From WUQU01 sp038849025 (GTDB taxonomy: Archaea > Thermoproteota > Bathyarchaeia > Bathyarchaeales > Bathycorpusculaceae): a stretch of DNA of 5,850 nt. This document shows positions 5,353 to 5,850 of the stretch, in pieces. Below the pieces are notes generated by a model, which saw nothing but the letters and a program-made list of their open reading frames with translations, did not search any database and had not been told where the DNA came from. Location of the stretch: contig JAWCNE010000075.1 of assembly GCA_038849025.1 (NCBI GenBank), positions 1 to 5,850 of the forward strand. The letters run 5' to 3'. The position numbers and the translations under genes are program-made. The number at the start of each line of letters is the position of its first letter. Position 1 is the first letter of the stretch.

Positions 5353-5380
5353 TTTTCTGTTAGGAGACACTAATGGAAGG
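5353..5380. repeat. Palindromic intergenic motif, copy 5 (left arm perfect)
   Basis: The left arm TTTTCTGTTAG (11 of 11), the spacer GAGACA and the right arm CTAATGGAAGG (7 of 11) form this copy. Its core TTAGGAGACACTAA is identical to copy 2, over 4.6 kb away. It lies about 30 bases upstream of the TATA box of the membrane-protein gene, close to the geometry of copy 3. Confidence 0.55.
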
Positions 5381-5410
5381 TTTGTTTGTCGCGGTATTGT
5401 TTTTATGGGA

Positions 5411-5533
5411 TTAGGTATTATGTTTAATGTCTTGGAATGTTCTTGTTAATCCTTCGGGTAGAGGACTGTTTTGGGTGGGCGTTGCAGTCTCGGCGTCTAA
5501 ACCCTTATGGTTCTTCGTGTTTTGGGTTTCCAT
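5411..5533 (-). CDS. Doubtful small ORF (40 aa), overlapping the next by one base
   Basis: From ATG 5531-5533 to TAA 5411. The product is polar, Thr/Asn/Pro-rich, with no recognised motif. Its ATG overlaps the stop of the upstream small ORF as TAATG, an arrangement used for coupled translation but also likely by chance. No Shine-Dalgarno is clear. Confidence 0.2.
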   Translation of the reverse strand: METQNTKNHKGLDAETATPTQNSPLPEGLTRTFQDIKHNT

Positions 5534-5706
5534 TACTGTATATTCAATGCTTTTCTCTGCATAGGGCGCTTCGGCGTACAGCTTATCTGAATGTCTCCAC
5601 CGCTGAGCTCAACTATTCGGACAGGCGAGATTAGGACTGTTCTAGTCGAAGCATGGAAAAGAAACCGGGCGTCAACACCGTTCGCGTCTAAACTCTGTAT
5701 AGGCAT
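5533..5706 (-). CDS. Doubtful small ORF (57 aa), unknown
   Basis: From ATG 5704-5706 to TAA 5533. The middle (RFLFHASTRTVLISPVRIVE, then LSGGDIQIS) has the alternating hydrophobic pattern of beta strands, and the stretch is GC-richer than its surroundings, which mildly favours coding. There is no signal peptide or membrane segment. It starts only about 20 bases after the terminator of the gene upstream, leaving little room for a promoter. It may be a gene remnant. Confidence 0.3.
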   Translation of the reverse strand: MPIQSLDANGVDARFLFHASTRTVLISPVRIVELSGGDIQISCTPKRPMQRKALNIQ

Positions 5707-5721
5707 TCTTCATTAAAATGG

Positions 5722-5766
5722 AAACAAAAAGAGGGGAATGGAAGAGTCGCCTATTTTCCCTCTTTA
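5722..5766 (-). terminator. Hairpin plus T-run terminator of the gene leaving the window
   Basis: AAAGAGGGGAA (5728-5738) and TTCCCTCTTT (5756-5765) pair with one bulged G around a loop of about 17 bases. On the minus strand the stem is followed by CTTTTTGTTT. It begins directly after the stop of the C-terminal fragment at 5769, exactly where a terminator of that gene is expected. Confidence 0.65.
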
Positions 5767-5768
5767 GG

Positions 5769-5850
5769 CTATTTTCGTTTTCTTAGTGCGTAAAGGTTAG
5801 CTGCGCCTATAACAATGGCTATGGCAACAAGCACCGTCAAAACCACATTC
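5769..5850 (-). CDS. C-terminal membrane anchor of a truncated gene (runs off the window)
   Basis: The minus strand reads a stretch of 26 residues to TAG 5769-5771: a hydrophobic helix (VVLTVLVAIAIVIGAANLYAL) and the basic end RKRK. A single helix plus basic tail at the very C-terminus is typical of archaeal surface or secreted proteins anchored in the membrane. The rest of the gene lies beyond 5850, so the product cannot be named. A hairpin terminator follows immediately. Confidence 0.7.
   Translation of the reverse strand, partial: NVVLTVLVAIAIVIGAANLYALRKRK

Noticed and set aside
5595..5610. On the minus strand GAGCTCAGCGGTGGAG resembles a tRNA D-arm.
   Set aside because: No T-loop with the usual TTCRA core and no acceptor pairing lie at the right distance; treated as chance.
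5437..5634. A 65-codon plus-strand reading frame.
   Set aside because: Its composition is Cys/Arg/Leu-rich without motif or start signals, and it lies opposite a more protein-like minus-strand frame.
1..5850. CRISPR array, insertion sequence or transposase.
   Set aside because: No regularly spaced direct repeats and no transposase-like frame were found on either strand.

Overview
The window looks archaeal and mesophile-like, most probably from the Bathyarchaeia or a close relative; this is inference, since no rRNA marker is present. The grounds are: T/A-rich TATA-like boxes about 25 bases ahead of coding starts, short or absent leaders, U-tract terminators, a NosD-type beta-helix surface protein ending in an IPEYP + hydrophobic + basic tail (the archaeosortase-like tail common in that group), and a NucS-type nuclease. 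Base composition is mostly AT-rich, with GC-richer patches in the nitroreductase domain and around 5460-5700. No tRNA, rRNA, CRISPR array or complete insertion sequence was found.

Layout. 1-157: upstream region with a palindromic site and a promoter. 158-703 (+): a PD-(D/E)XK-like protein of unknown function. 762-2315 (-): a secreted beta-helix surface protein, convergent with the first gene. 2316-2628: divergent intergenic region with two promoters. 2629-3591 (+): a YCII-nitroreductase fusion. 3592-3681: a short gap dense in small repeats. 3682-4576 (+): a broken gene, an EVE/PUA-like N-terminal domain joined to a NucS-type nuclease domain, interrupted by one frameshift and one in-frame TAA. 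4595-5290 (-): a broken two-helix membrane protein with a soluble domain and coiled-coil tail, interrupted by two frameshifts and one in-frame TAA. 5291-5768: mostly non-coding, with one palindromic site, two doubtful small ORFs and a terminator. 5769-5850 (-): the C-terminal membrane anchor of a gene that continues past the window.

The genes do not form one operon; strands alternate and most boundaries are convergent or divergent. Two observations stand out. First, the EVE-NucS gene has the architecture expected of a modification-dependent DNA nuclease, with every visible catalytic position of the nuclease half kept although the reading frame is broken twice; its convergent neighbour carries the same kind of damage. 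Second, an imperfect palindrome (TTTTCTGTTAG, six bases, CTAACAGAAAA) recurs at four gene boundaries, with a degenerate fifth region, so that nearly every gene in the window is bracketed by it. Whether this is an operator, a dispersed intergenic repeat or a cassette boundary cannot be settled from the window alone.
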